A DNA stretch of 64,000 nt from Candidatus Zipacnadia bacterium (lineage in GTDB: Bacteria > Armatimonadota > Zipacnadia > Zipacnadales > Zipacnadaceae), in the NCBI GenBank assembly GCA_029820565.1, contig JALGUR010000022.1, forward strand, positions 23,797 to 87,796. Reading direction: 5' to 3'. The notes under the pieces were generated by a model. That model ran no database searches and was not told the origin of the DNA. It was given only the letters and a program-made list of their open reading frames with translations. The translations under genes and the position numbers were made by a program. Below are positions 1-8,247 of this stretch, piece by piece (the stretch's first letter is position 1; each line of letters opens with the position of its first letter).

Positions 1-1589
1 AGTTTATCCACTAATCGGCCCGGGTCGTACTGGTCACCTGCTGCTAACTGGTCGGATATAGCCTGGGCGATCTGGCGATGTTGAGGGATAGCAAAGTCAT
101 TGGGATTTATCTGGGCAAAGACTTGTTGGGCCAGATCGGGACTTTCCAGCGCGGCAGCCAGCAGTTCCTTCTCCAACTTCTCCCACCACGCCGGTTGCTC
201 CGCGTAGCGAGCCACCGCATCGGTTATGAAACTGCGGTCGCGCGGCGAGTTGGCAGTAATCTTGGGAGCGCTCGTTCTGCGCCGACTAGCCCGGCGCCGC
301 AATTCCATCTGGAGGGCCCGCTGCATACTTTCGGTGCGGCCCGGTTGGTCCTGGGCCCACAGATCACCGGCGCGCGCGATAAACTCGTTGCGGCGCGTGA
401 GGTCAGCAACATCGGCCAGCACATCTACCGCGGCGCGCGCGGCTCGCACCATACCATCAGCGCCTTGATTACGATACTGACCGAACACCATATCCAGGCG
501 ATACTCCACTAAACCAACCGCCTCGTTGATCAACTGTCTAAACTGCTCAGCACCATGGCTGCGGACGTAATCATCAGGGTCCTGACCTTCGGGCAGGACC
601 AGTATCTTTGCCGCCAGACCGCTGCGCTCAAACAAATCAATATTGCGCAGGGCCGCTTGCATTCCACCGGCGTCCGCGTCATAACACAATATGACTTCGT
701 CAACATAGCGACCCAGCAGGCTCAAGTGGTCTGAGGTCATGGCAGTGCCCAGAGTCGCTATCACATTGCTCAGGCCGGCCTGGTGGAGAGCAATGACATC
801 GGTGTAACCTTCCACGACAATCCCATACTTGTCGGCCACTAACTGCTGACGGGCCAGGTCCAACGCATACAGATTACGGCCTTTGCTAAACAAGGGAGTG
901 TCGGGAGAGTTAAGGTATTTGGCTGGCTCCTCAGGATCCATAGCCCGGCCGCCAAAGGCAATTATCGTCCCGGCCGCATCAGTGATGGGAAAGATGATGC
1001 GGTGGCGAAACACATCGTAGTGGCTGCCGCGATCGCTCTGCTTAATCAGTCCGGCTTCCTGGGCAATATCAGTACTGATACCCTTGCCAGCCAGTAACTT
1101 GAGCAAGTCATCCCACGCATTGGCAGCGTAACCCAACTCAAACTTATCAATGACCTCATCAGTAAGGCCCCGCTCGTGGACATAGGCAAGCGCGGCGGCT
1201 CCCCGGGACTGACCGAGATTGCGCCGGAAATGCTCAGCCGCCAATTGGAGGGCGCGGTGCAAGAGTTTACGGCGCTGCACCTGGGCCTCGTCTGCCGGCC
1301 TCGCCCGCCATGGCAGGCCGACTCGTTGGGCCAGCCGCTCCCCCGCCTCCGCGAAACTTATTCCCTCTATCTGCATCAAGAACGCGAATACGTCGCCACC
1401 AGCACCACATCCAAAACAATGCCAGAATCCACCCGCAGGGTCTACATAGAACGAGGGATTCTGTTCGGCGTGGAAGGGGCAGCAAGCCTTGAACCGGCGA
1501 CCCGCCCGTTGCAGAGGGACATATTGAGAGATCAACTCAACAATATCAACCCGGCGCTTGATTTCTTCCTTAACGTCGTCCCTATCCAT
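1..1589 (-). CDS. dnaG: DNA primase DnaG (3' end cut by window edge)
   Basis: Primase that makes RNA primers for the replisome at the fork. About 529 codons are visible on the minus strand, starting with ATG at 1589 and open to base 1; the last part (helicase-interacting C-terminus) lies outside. The N-terminal CHC2 zinc ribbon is intact: C37-P-F-H40 and C58-F-G-C61. Further on come the TOPRIM features, including EGYTDVIALHQAG, a DADAGGMQAAL stretch and then GQDPDDYVRSHG, all typical of DnaG. The open frame runs off the window, so length cannot be compared with the usual 580-620 residues. The family assignment is secure. In many bacteria dnaG precedes rpoD, which could lie just beyond the left edge. 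Confidence 0.97.
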   Translation of the reverse strand, partial: MDRDDVKEEIKRRVDIVELISQYVPLQRAGRRFKACCPFHAEQNPSFYVDPAGGFWHCFGCGAGGDVFAFLMQIEGISFAEAGERLAQRVGLPWRARPADEAQVQRRKLLHRALQLAAEHFRRNLGQSRGAAALAYVHERGLTDEVIDKFELGYAANAWDDLLKLLAGKGISTDIAQEAGLIKQSDRGSHYDVFRHRIIFPITDAAGTIIAFGGRAMDPEEPAKYLNSPDTPLFSKGRNLYALDLARQQLVADKYGIVVEGYTDVIALHQAGLSNVIATLGTAMTSDHLSLLGRYVDEVILCYDADAGGMQAALRNIDLFERSGLAAKILVLPEGQDPDDYVRSHGAEQFRQLINEAVGLVEYRLDMVFGQYRNQGADGMVRAARAAVDVLADVADLTRRNEFIARAGDLWAQDQPGRTESMQRALQMELRRRASRRRTSAPKITANSPRDRSFITDAVARYAEQPAWWEKLEKELLAAALESPDLAQQVFAQINPNDFAIPQHRQIAQAISDQLAAGDQYDPGRLVDK

Positions 1590-1828
1590 AACCACGATGT
1601 GTCACTCACAATTAGTTCGACGAATTACTATATGTAGAAGTTCTCCTGGGCCAGCAATAATCCTCCTTTGGCATTTGGGCCGGTCTTCCGGGCGGCTGAA
1701 CTTGCTGAAGTCTACGCTCGACACGGCCCCTGCAATGGTCAAGATGGTAAGTCGTGCGGAGGGGCCGGTCGCCGCAGGCCCAGCGAAGCGCAGGCCTGCC
1801 AGGCCGGCCCTATTCTTCCAATCTTCAC

Positions 1829-1864
1829 CAAAAGACAGCGGCCCCGCCGCAGCGAGGCCGCTGT
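1829..1864 (-). terminator. Rho-independent terminator after the collagen-like gene
   Basis: On the minus strand a 9-bp GC-rich stem (ACAGCGGCC at 1835-1843 pairing with GGCCGCTGT at 1856-1864) with a 12-nt loop is followed by a short T run (CTTTT). It sits 27 bases after the stop codon of the leftward gene 1891-2814. The remaining sequence between this hairpin and dnaG (1590-1828) shows no gene or other clear signal. Confidence 0.65.
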
Positions 1865-1890
1865 TACCAATAACCGAGGAGTGGGACAGG

Positions 1891-2814
1891 TCAATCCCAG
1901 ATATGGATTCTGGTCACCTTCATATTGTGTAAAGTGAAGGCAATATTGTTATCCTCGGTGTAGCGTAAGATAACATCACGGGAGAACACCCGGCTGGTAC
2001 CGGCGAAGGACACCGTTACGCTCCCCGTTCCCGGCGTAGCCTCCCCGGGGCCAGTATTCATAAAAGTGACGGATTCGTCAGCGAAGCCATAGCGGTACAG
2101 TACTTGTTTGAAGTCGTCGCCCAGTTTGACGTATTTGTGGGGCTGCCACAGGGCGGTGCGGGCGTAGTTGCAGTTTTCGGCGGCCACAGCGATTACCTGT
2201 ATATAGCCATCACGGTCCAGGACAAAGCCTAAGATAACAGGACCCTTTTGATATAGCCATTCCACCTCACCCGGCTCCACCTCCACCCACACTGGCAGAG
2301 CCCAGATGGGGAACGGCCCACCCGCAGCGGCACCGGCAGCAAGTCCACCAGGGCCGGCGGCTCCGCCGGGTCCAGGAAAGGCACCAGGCCCGGCCGGTCC
2401 TCCCAGACCAGGCATCGGCGGACCAACCCCAGGCGGGGCCGCGGCCCGTCCTGGAGGGCCGCCTGGACCCATCGGGCCCATAGGTGGCCCCATCATCATT
2501 GGCGAAGGCATTCCCGGAGCACCAGGTGGCCCCATAGGAGCCCCGGGCATTCCGCCCATACCTGGCATGCCTGGCATACCAAGCATCCCAGGTGCGCCCG
2601 GAGCAGCGGCCGCAGCCGCGGCAAACTCGGGCCCTTCGCCCACGACGACCCCCTCGGGTTCGCCATAGACATCCAGGAGGTCAATAGCATGCTGGCCCAG
2701 GCGCATACCAGCCAACTGTACCTCACGGGCGCACACGATACTGCTACTGGCAACCACTAACACCGCCACTGCACCTATCAACAATATATTGTGAGAGCGA
2801 GATATTCGGCTCAT
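1891..2814 (-). CDS. Exported protein with a Gly/Pro/Met-rich collagen-like insert
   Basis: A 307-residue protein of unknown role. Residues 1-29 look like a signal peptide (basic start, hydrophobic core, Ala-Arg end). A short globular part (about 30-62) contains LLDVYGEPEGV. Residues about 65-167 are low-complexity Gly/Pro/Met/Ala with collagen-like GPM, GMP and GPP triplets. A second globular part (about 168-307) has WLYQKGPVILGFVLDRDG, and an Ala/Val-rich strand after it. The two globular parts look like halves of one small beta domain, because a VYGEP turn is often followed directly by a W-x-Y strand in related exported proteins, so the Gly/Pro/Met tract may be an insertion in a loop. The gene has its own promoter and terminator. 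Confidence 0.75.
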   Translation of the reverse strand: MSRISRSHNILLIGAVAVLVVASSSIVCAREVQLAGMRLGQHAIDLLDVYGEPEGVVVGEGPEFAAAAAAAPGAPGMLGMPGMPGMGGMPGAPMGPPGAPGMPSPMMMGPPMGPMGPGGPPGRAAAPPGVGPPMPGLGGPAGPGAFPGPGGAAGPGGLAAGAAAGGPFPIWALPVWVEVEPGEVEWLYQKGPVILGFVLDRDGYIQVIAVAAENCNYARTALWQPHKYVKLGDDFKQVLYRYGFADESVTFMNTGPGEATPGTGSVTVSFAGTSRVFSRDVILRYTEDNNIAFTLHNMKVTRIHIWD

Positions 2815-2908
2815 CGCGGCTGTCTCCCTTCAGTGATGCATTGTAATCTATAGTGTCACGTAAGTTGTTGTGCCACGTTGCTTAGCAGCCGTTGAAGTAT
2901 AGTATAAC

Positions 2909-2937
2909 ATATTATTGGTATATTTTTCAAGTGTCAA
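2909..2937 (-). promoter_or_regulatory. Sigma-70 promoter for the collagen-like gene
   Basis: Minus strand: TTGACA (2932-2937), 17-bp spacer, TAATAT (2909-2914). The -35 box overlaps the stop region of the upstream gene (ending 2934), giving the 1891-2814 gene independent transcription with an A/T-rich leader of about 90 nt. Confidence 0.6.
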
Positions 2938-3851
2938 GCCGGCACTTCGCACCAGCGGCGACTGCCGCCGGCCTCTTCGGCGAGGCGAGCCAGATAATCC
3001 GCCTCTTGACGCAGCACGTGGCGGCGCTGGGGGGGAGGAAACTTGCCCAGCGACTCATCCTCCATATTCAGTCCGCCCTCATACCCGGCGACCGTTAGGA
3101 TATCTACAATCTTGCCGTGATCTACATCGCCCTGGTGGATGGGGGCTACATACTCCCCGTACTGCCAGCCCAATTCCCGACGCTGCTGGCGGTATTGTAC
3201 TGGATATGCAATATTCTTGCAATGAGTATGGCGGACGTGGGCCGCCAAATCCTGCATAATCTCGTAGACAGTATCCAGCGAATGCCCGGCCCAATAGAAA
3301 TTACCTGTATCTAAGGTTACCCCGAACCGCGGCGAATTAACCGTCTCCAGAACCTGGTGCAGCCATTGCGGATTATTGCCCTGAGCGCCGTGGTTTTCTA
3401 TAGCGAGGGGAACCTGACAATCTTCGGTAACTGCTAACACCTGGCGGACGGCGTCGGCATATATGGTGACCCGTTGCTCAAAGGGCAACTCCTGCTGACC
3501 CGTCATAGCACTGTCCACTCTCACCGCGTCAACGCCCAGCACCTGACCAGCCTGAACCGCGCCTACCGCCCATTCAATCTCGGCGTCCAGGGCCTGGGCA
3601 TTAAAGTTATTGGCCAATAGCAGTCCGGAGATGTGCAGGTTCCACTGGCTGTAGGCTTCGGCAGCCTCCAGTGCCTGGGCCTCAGAAGCGACAGAGAGTT
3701 TGGGATTGCCAGCCGCTCCGTCGGGCGAGGGAATCTGCAGCGCCCGTTCCACGGCTACTTCCACACTATTGAGTTCTAACTCCTCCATCGCTTCCAGGAT
3801 GCTATCATATCCCGCCTGGAAAATGCATACATCACGCACTCCTACATACAT
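2934..3851 (-). CDS. Xylose-isomerase-like TIM barrel (sugar phosphate isomerase/epimerase family)
   Basis: Predicted cytosolic TIM-barrel enzyme that would isomerise or epimerise a sugar or related polyol; the substrate cannot be read from sequence. Family features include the metal-site pattern LAIENHG near the middle, GVTLDTGNFYWAG, VRHTHCKN, and NMEDE near the C-terminus. The frame is open up to an ATG at 3908, but the ATG at 3851 (protein beginning MYVGVRDV) is preceded by GAGG at a good distance and matches the usual family start, giving about 305 residues. It stands alone, divergent from the exported gene at 4149. A second member lies at 26362-27234. Confidence 0.85.
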   Translation of the reverse strand: MYVGVRDVCIFQAGYDSILEAMEELELNSVEVAVERALQIPSPDGAAGNPKLSVASEAQALEAAEAYSQWNLHISGLLLANNFNAQALDAEIEWAVGAVQAGQVLGVDAVRVDSAMTGQQELPFEQRVTIYADAVRQVLAVTEDCQVPLAIENHGAQGNNPQWLHQVLETVNSPRFGVTLDTGNFYWAGHSLDTVYEIMQDLAAHVRHTHCKNIAYPVQYRQQRRELGWQYGEYVAPIHQGDVDHGKIVDILTVAGYEGGLNMEDESLGKFPPPQRRHVLRQEADYLARLAEEAGGSRRWCEVPA

Positions 3852-4023
3852 TGCTCTTGCCTCACTTTGTGATGCGTCGATAAACATCGTTAGGTAGTTC
3901 CTTCGCAATACGCAGAATCCTTCTTACTGTACTGTTGAGTACCCGTGATAAACACCTGCCGCAAGCACTTATCCATATTCCGTATGTGGGACGAGGCGGA
4001 GCCTGATGTAACTCACCCAAGAC

Positions 4024-4052
4024 TTGACAGGACAAGAGACACAACTTATAAT
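4024..4052 (+). promoter_or_regulatory. Perfect-consensus sigma-70 promoter
   Basis: TTGACA (4024-4029), 17-bp spacer, TATAAT (4047-4052). It points at the exported-protein gene at 4149, leaving a leader of roughly 90 nt. Apart from this promoter the 300-base gap (3852-4148) shows nothing recognisable. Confidence 0.75.
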
Positions 4053-4148
4053 TCAAATAACTTGGGCTCCCGTCATACAGAACTTCTGTGTTTGACGATT
4101 GTCAATAATAGTAAGTAGCGCCTACCAGACAGGTGAGGTGTTAATACT

Positions 4149-5159
4149 ATGGCTAAGAATTATATGGTAGTAGCCGTGTTGGTTGCAGTGGTGGTCTGGG
4201 CAGGAGCCAGCGCCGTACGCAGCCAGCCCGAGCAAGTATTGCTGCGTTATGGTTGGGTGGACGGCGACGAGTTGCAGTATGATTTGTCAGTTCGCGGCCA
4301 AGGGCAGTTAGTCTTCCACAGTGCGGCTATAGCCCAAGGACAGGGCGGTGAGACGCCACTGCCGATTGTAATGAGTATGGACACTGTCTATCGCCAACTC
4401 GTCAAGGCGATAGACGAAGAGGGCAACGGCACAGTGGAGATTCACTGGGAGCCAATGCAGATTAGCGTAGATATGATGGGCCAGTTAATGCAGGCGACTG
4501 TAGATCTGGAGCAGGGAACCATAAGGTTCAATGGTCAGGAGCAGGCACTGCCCGGCTTCTCACCTCAGCCAGGAGCGGAGCCGCCTGCAATGAAAATATC
4601 GCCGCGAGGTAAAGTGTTGGCAATCACTAATCTGGAGCGGCTGATGCCTATGATGGGTACGGCCGGGCTGGGTCAGGTAGACCCCAGCCAGATAGTACGT
4701 GCCTCTCAGGCTGAATTTCCCGAGGAACCCGTGGCGGCCGGCGCAGAGTGGGAGCAACTCGTTGCCCTGCCCTTGCCCACTGGCGAAGGTCAGCAGGCCC
4801 CACAGATGCGCAGCGCATATGTTCTGAAAGGCTTCGCCACCATCAATGAGCGCCCCTGTGCGAAGATTAGTACGCGCAGCCATATCCAATTGCAGAATAT
4901 GACTGTACCCGGTCAACCAGCCGTCGGCATCGGCGGCGCGGCCGGCTTCGCCACTCAGATTGACGCTATGCAGATGGACATTAACGGTGATTTATATTTT
5001 GACCACGAGGTGGGCAGACTCATTAGAGCCTTGATGAATATTACGATGAATCTAAACATGAACATAGTTGGGGCTGCAGCCCAACAGCAGCAAATACCTG
5101 GTATCCAGTGTGAACTTAGGGACTTTGCTATGGAAGTGCTGATGAATCTTAAGGAATGA
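4149..5159 (+). CDS. Exported protein of unknown function
   Basis: A 336-residue protein with an N-terminal signal peptide (hydrophobic core VVAVLVAVVVWAGASA, then cleavage near residue 23-25). The mature part is rich in beta strands and in Met and Gln. It resembles periplasmic proteins of the DUF6263 type, which carry a pattern of the form DGDELQYDLSVRG near the N-terminus and measure a surfactant-like beta fold; that family match is from memory and tentative. No catalytic motif is visible. The ribosome site AGGTGAGGTG precedes the ATG. It is followed, 118 bases on, by another exported protein in the same direction, so both may be transcribed from the promoter at 4024. Confidence 0.7.
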   Translation: MAKNYMVVAVLVAVVVWAGASAVRSQPEQVLLRYGWVDGDELQYDLSVRGQGQLVFHSAAIAQGQGGETPLPIVMSMDTVYRQLVKAIDEEGNGTVEIHWEPMQISVDMMGQLMQATVDLEQGTIRFNGQEQALPGFSPQPGAEPPAMKISPRGKVLAITNLERLMPMMGTAGLGQVDPSQIVRASQAEFPEEPVAAGAEWEQLVALPLPTGEGQQAPQMRSAYVLKGFATINERPCAKISTRSHIQLQNMTVPGQPAVGIGGAAGFATQIDAMQMDINGDLYFDHEVGRLIRALMNITMNLNMNIVGAAAQQQQIPGIQCELRDFAMEVLMNLKE

Positions 5160-5277
5160 ATTGGCGAGATAGATTAGCAAGCAGGAGAAACCGAATAGAC
5201 GACGAAACTATAACTGTGATAGTGACAAACTCTTTGCCTGATTCTACCAATGTGTTCTCAGAAAGGAGATTATGATA

Positions 5278-6219
5278 ATGTCTAAGAATACGATAGTGGC
5301 ATCTGTGATAGCAGTCGTGATGGTAGCGGTGATAGTGGGTCTTAGCAGTTGTGGCGGGGGTGGTGACACCGGGATGTACTTCAACATCAGCGAGCGAGCC
5401 TCCTGGTCGGCAGATGGTAGATTCGCGTTCGCCTCTTTCGGGGGCAATGGGCTGCTGTATACCTACAGTGTCAATGAGAGTGGCGGCGGGACTGTACTCC
5501 TTACGCCTTCGGATAATGATGAGGACCTGGCCGATGAGGGCGGCTGGCATCCGGCCTATAGTCCCGATGGTGGCCTCATCGCCTTCGCCTCGCGTCGGGG
5601 ACCGAGTCCGGCTATCTGGATTATGGATGGAGCGGTAGGCGACCGCACAGGACTCAGCCGCCTAACCGATGACAGCGGCCTGGGCAGCGATGAACAGCCC
5701 AGTTGGAGTCCCGACGCCAGCAGCATTGTCTACACCAGCACCCGCAGCAATAATAATCACGATATCCGAGTGATAAATGCTGATGGCAGTGGCCAGGCAG
5801 ATCTGCTGGCGACCGCCGCTGAGGAGCAGTGGGCTTCGTATAATCCCCAGAACGCTGACCAGATAGTGTTTCAGTCCGACCAGGACGCCGCGGCCAACGG
5901 TGATACTGACATTTTTGTTTATAGCATCTCGACTCAGATCTATCAGAAGCTGGCCGATAGTCTCTATACTGACTCGGCACCCGCCTGGAGCCCTGACGGC
6001 ACCAAGATCGCTTTCCACTCCAACCGCAGCGGGGACTTTGACATCTGGGTGGTGGATGCCACGGGGGGCGACCCCACCCCGTTAACCACTGATGCCCGTT
6101 CTGATGGTTTCCCCATCTGGAACTCCGACGGCACTCGTATCGCCTTCACCCGCAGCCGGGAACTATGGTCAATGGCTGCCGACGGCACCGACGAGGAGCA
6201 GATTACGCGACGGTTCTAA
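5278..6219 (+). CDS. TolB-like PD40 beta-propeller lipoprotein
   Basis: A 313-residue lipoprotein: signal peptide followed by a lipobox (LSSC, then a Gly run), so it is probably anchored in the cell envelope. The rest is a series of PD40/WD40-like blades, recognisable by repeats such as PAYSPDGGLIAFASRRG, PSWSPDASSIVYTSTRS, PAWSPDGTKIAFHSNRSG and PIWNSDGTRIAFTRSR. Such propellers resemble the C-terminal domain of TolB and usually bind proteins or glycans. Two in-frame ATGs compete; the second (5278) is chosen because AAAGGAG lies nine bases ahead of it but only three ahead of the first (5272). No TolB N-terminal domain or Pal partner is nearby, so it is not called tolB. Confidence 0.85.
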   Translation: MSKNTIVASVIAVVMVAVIVGLSSCGGGGDTGMYFNISERASWSADGRFAFASFGGNGLLYTYSVNESGGGTVLLTPSDNDEDLADEGGWHPAYSPDGGLIAFASRRGPSPAIWIMDGAVGDRTGLSRLTDDSGLGSDEQPSWSPDASSIVYTSTRSNNNHDIRVINADGSGQADLLATAAEEQWASYNPQNADQIVFQSDQDAAANGDTDIFVYSISTQIYQKLADSLYTDSAPAWSPDGTKIAFHSNRSGDFDIWVVDATGGDPTPLTTDARSDGFPIWNSDGTRIAFTRSRELWSMAADGTDEEQITRRF

Positions 6220-6341
6220 ATAGCACGAACCGTCCCTACCCAAGCAGCATAGCGATACACAACAGTAGAAGAGGATATACTGGCCGGCCGCCGAACAGCC
6301 ACATATCGGCGTGTCGGCCTTGGCGTTGTAGGCCTGCTACT

Positions 6342-7070
6342 ATGATTCCTCTACGCGACAACATTCGCTCGGTTCATTTTCCGGTGGTGAATATCGCCAT
6401 TATTGCCACTTGTGGGGCGATATTTGTCTACCAACTTACCGCCCCGGCGGCAATAACCCAATATGCCTTCCGCCCTGTCTATCTGGCCTCGCCAAGTGAA
6501 TTTCGTGAGGTCGGTTACCAACTGGCACTGGGGAGTTTGATCCTGTCAATATTCATGCATGGCGGTTTGTTACATATTGGCGGAAATATGCTGTTTCTGT
6601 GGGTGTTCGGCGATAATGTGGAAGACAGAATGGGGCATTTGCGCTACCTGGTCTTCTATCTGCTGTGCGGAGTGCTGGCCAGCCTGGCCCATACTTTCAT
6701 CACTCTGGCCAGTACGCCCATTACTGGAGGAGAGGCACTGACAGTTCCTATGGTGGGAGCAAGTGGGGCTATTGCCGGTGTGTTAGGGGCGTACTATTCA
6801 CTATTCAAGGGAGCCTATGTTCGTGCTCTGGTGCCCCTCTTCTTCATATTTACTACTGTAGACTTACCGGCGGGACTATTTATCATAATCTGGTTCATTA
6901 TGCAGTTGTTCTCCGGTGTAACATCGCTGGGAGTGGGTACGGGGATAGCCTTCTGGGCCCACATTCCTGGTCAAGATTTTCGTTCGTCGGCGGCGTCGGC
7001 CCCGGCCCCGGGTATTAGACCTGCGCATAGACTAATGTTCATTAGGGCGGGGCGCGAATACTCGTTGTAG
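6342..7070 (+). CDS. Rhomboid family intramembrane serine protease, apparent frameshift at the 3' end
   Basis: Rhomboids cut transmembrane segments within the lipid bilayer. The protein starts MIPLRDNIRSVHFP and has the expected multi-helix core: HIGGNMLFLWVFGDNVED in the second helix region, the catalytic serine in VGASGAIAGVLGAYY, and the catalytic histidine in FWAHI. Normally the histidine is followed by a Gly-rich final helix (HIGGFxxG). Here the frame instead reads into Pro/Ser/Ala-rich sequence after 6965. A shifted frame from 6964 reads FLVKIFVRRRRRPRPR and stops at 7035, which is how such proteins usually end, so a small out-of-frame deletion removed part of the last helix. The called frame then overlaps the opposite gene by 39 bases. 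Probably inactive unless the shift is an assembly error. Confidence 0.8.
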   Translation: MIPLRDNIRSVHFPVVNIAIIATCGAIFVYQLTAPAAITQYAFRPVYLASPSEFREVGYQLALGSLILSIFMHGGLLHIGGNMLFLWVFGDNVEDRMGHLRYLVFYLLCGVLASLAHTFITLASTPITGGEALTVPMVGASGAIAGVLGAYYSLFKGAYVRALVPLFFIFTTVDLPAGLFIIIWFIMQLFSGVTSLGVGTGIAFWAHIPGQDFRSSAASAPAPGIRPAHRLMFIRAGREYSL

Positions 7071-7928
7071 GTAGGTATGCCCAATCAGCAGCACAGCGCG
7101 CAGCCATACTCCTATCGAGATAAGCCAACGCGTGGCGAAGCAGCGGGCTTGGTGCTTGCAGTAAAGCCGGTACATACTGCAGTGAGAATTGATTATGGTG
7201 GGGATGACCGCTTTATCAGAGCTGCGGCCTACGGCGTGAATAATCTCGGGCTGGGGAGTGTAGAGCACCTGCCATCCAGCCTTGTGAGCGCGCCAGCAGT
7301 AGTCAACGTCCTCCGAACCCCAAAAGAATTGCTCATCCAACAAGCCTATCTGTTCTATTAGTTCTCGGCGCAATAGCATACAGGCCCCGGAGACCCAATC
7401 AACTTTGCGCACCTCGTTGTGATCCCAATCAGACATTAAATAGTCGGCGACACTGGCGGCGCGGGGCATAACCCGGCCAAAGAACGTATTACGAAAAATA
7501 GCGGCAGTAATTGTGGGAAAGTGGCGGCACGAGTACTGGAGGCGGCCGTCGGGATAAAGTAACTTAGGGCCGATAATGCCGGCCTCGGGGTGCTGGTCGG
7601 CGAAGTTGACCATTTGTTGTAGCGCTTCCGGCGGCACAAGGGTGTCGGGATTGAGTAGCAGAATATAGCGGCCAGTAGCCTGCTCAATTCCCTGATTGCA
7701 GCCGGCGGCAAAGCCGCGGTTGTCCTCGTTTTCAATGACACGCACCTGAGGATAGCGCTGAGCAGTCGCCAGGGCGGTATCGTCAGCCGAAGCATTATCT
7801 ACGACAATGACCTCAACGGACAGGTCACCGGCACCCGAGTAAATGGAGTCCAGACACGCCAGCAGATCATCCCGAACATTCCAACTGACAATACATATGC
7901 TCAACTCAAGCGGTTGAGTTTGATTCAC
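7032..7928 (-). CDS. Family 2 glycosyltransferase
   Basis: Transfers a sugar from a nucleotide donor to a growing polysaccharide or lipid acceptor; such rhamnosyl- or galactofuranosyl-like GT2 enzymes act at the inner membrane face. GT-A motifs are clear: LSICIVSWN at the start, VEVIVVDNASADDT, a DXD-like LLLNPDT, and the acceptor/base region FFWGSEDVDYCWRAH. The start is the GTG at 7928: AGGAG lies seven bases upstream, and the protein then begins directly with the GT domain. The frame remains open further upstream, but that part would overlap the Trm112-like gene completely. The 23-base overlap with that gene suggests translational coupling. Confidence 0.9.
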   Translation of the reverse strand: MNQTQPLELSICIVSWNVRDDLLACLDSIYSGAGDLSVEVIVVDNASADDTALATAQRYPQVRVIENEDNRGFAAGCNQGIEQATGRYILLLNPDTLVPPEALQQMVNFADQHPEAGIIGPKLLYPDGRLQYSCRHFPTITAAIFRNTFFGRVMPRAASVADYLMSDWDHNEVRKVDWVSGACMLLRRELIEQIGLLDEQFFWGSEDVDYCWRAHKAGWQVLYTPQPEIIHAVGRSSDKAVIPTIINSHCSMYRLYCKHQARCFATRWLISIGVWLRAVLLIGHTYLQRVFAPRPNEH

Positions 7929-8097
7929 CGGGGCTCTCCTGGGGCTCTTCGGCTTCTTCAATGAGCATAATGGGGATGCCGTCTCGTATCGGGTAACGCT
8001 TGCCGCAGCCGGTACAGACGATTTTGTCGTCTCGTAGTTCCACCGGCGCTTTGCAGTCTGGACAGGCCAATATCTCCAAAAGGCTTTCATCAATCAT
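7906..8097 (-). CDS. Trm112-like zinc-ribbon protein
   Basis: A 63-residue protein of the Trm112/YcaR family. It starts MIDESLLEILACPDCK and has a zinc ribbon formed by CPDC and, 18 residues later, CTGC, followed by the family's YPIRDGIPIML ending. Eukaryotic and archaeal Trm112 activate methyltransferases; bacterial members are small and of unclear role, frequently encoded beside glycosyltransferases or lipid A genes, as here. The GGGAGATG ribosome site precedes the ATG. It overlaps the following glycosyltransferase gene. The C-terminal acidic tail (EEAEEPQESPGES) is not part of the conserved domain. Confidence 0.88.
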   Translation of the reverse strand: MIDESLLEILACPDCKAPVELRDDKIVCTGCGKRYPIRDGIPIMLIEEAEEPQESPGESNSTA

Positions 8098-8116
8098 ACG
8101 ATCATCTCCCTAAACA

Positions 8117-8246
8117 CGTAGGCGGGGTTCTCTCCTTCGGCAGGCTCAGGACGGTGAGCTTGCCGAACCGCAACCCCGCATTTGGCCGTGAGCTGCACAG
8201 GTTGAGACTTCGGCGACCTCAGCCGAGCCGAACCTGCGCTACGCGA
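8117..8246. repeat. REPIN-like double-hairpin repeat, CGTAG type (copy 1)
   Basis: Bounded by an inverted CGTAG/CTACG, it contains the hairpin TTCGGCAGGCTCA...TGAGCTTGCCGAA nested in GGCGGGGTT...AACCCCGC, and a second stem ACAGGTT...AACCTG. The first 60 bases are the reverse complement of 22035-22095, so the two loci carry the same element in opposite orientation. The right end directly abuts the stop codon of the RND pump gene. It has no coding capacity and looks like a mobile extragenic palindrome. Confidence 0.8.
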
Positions 8247-8247
8247 C

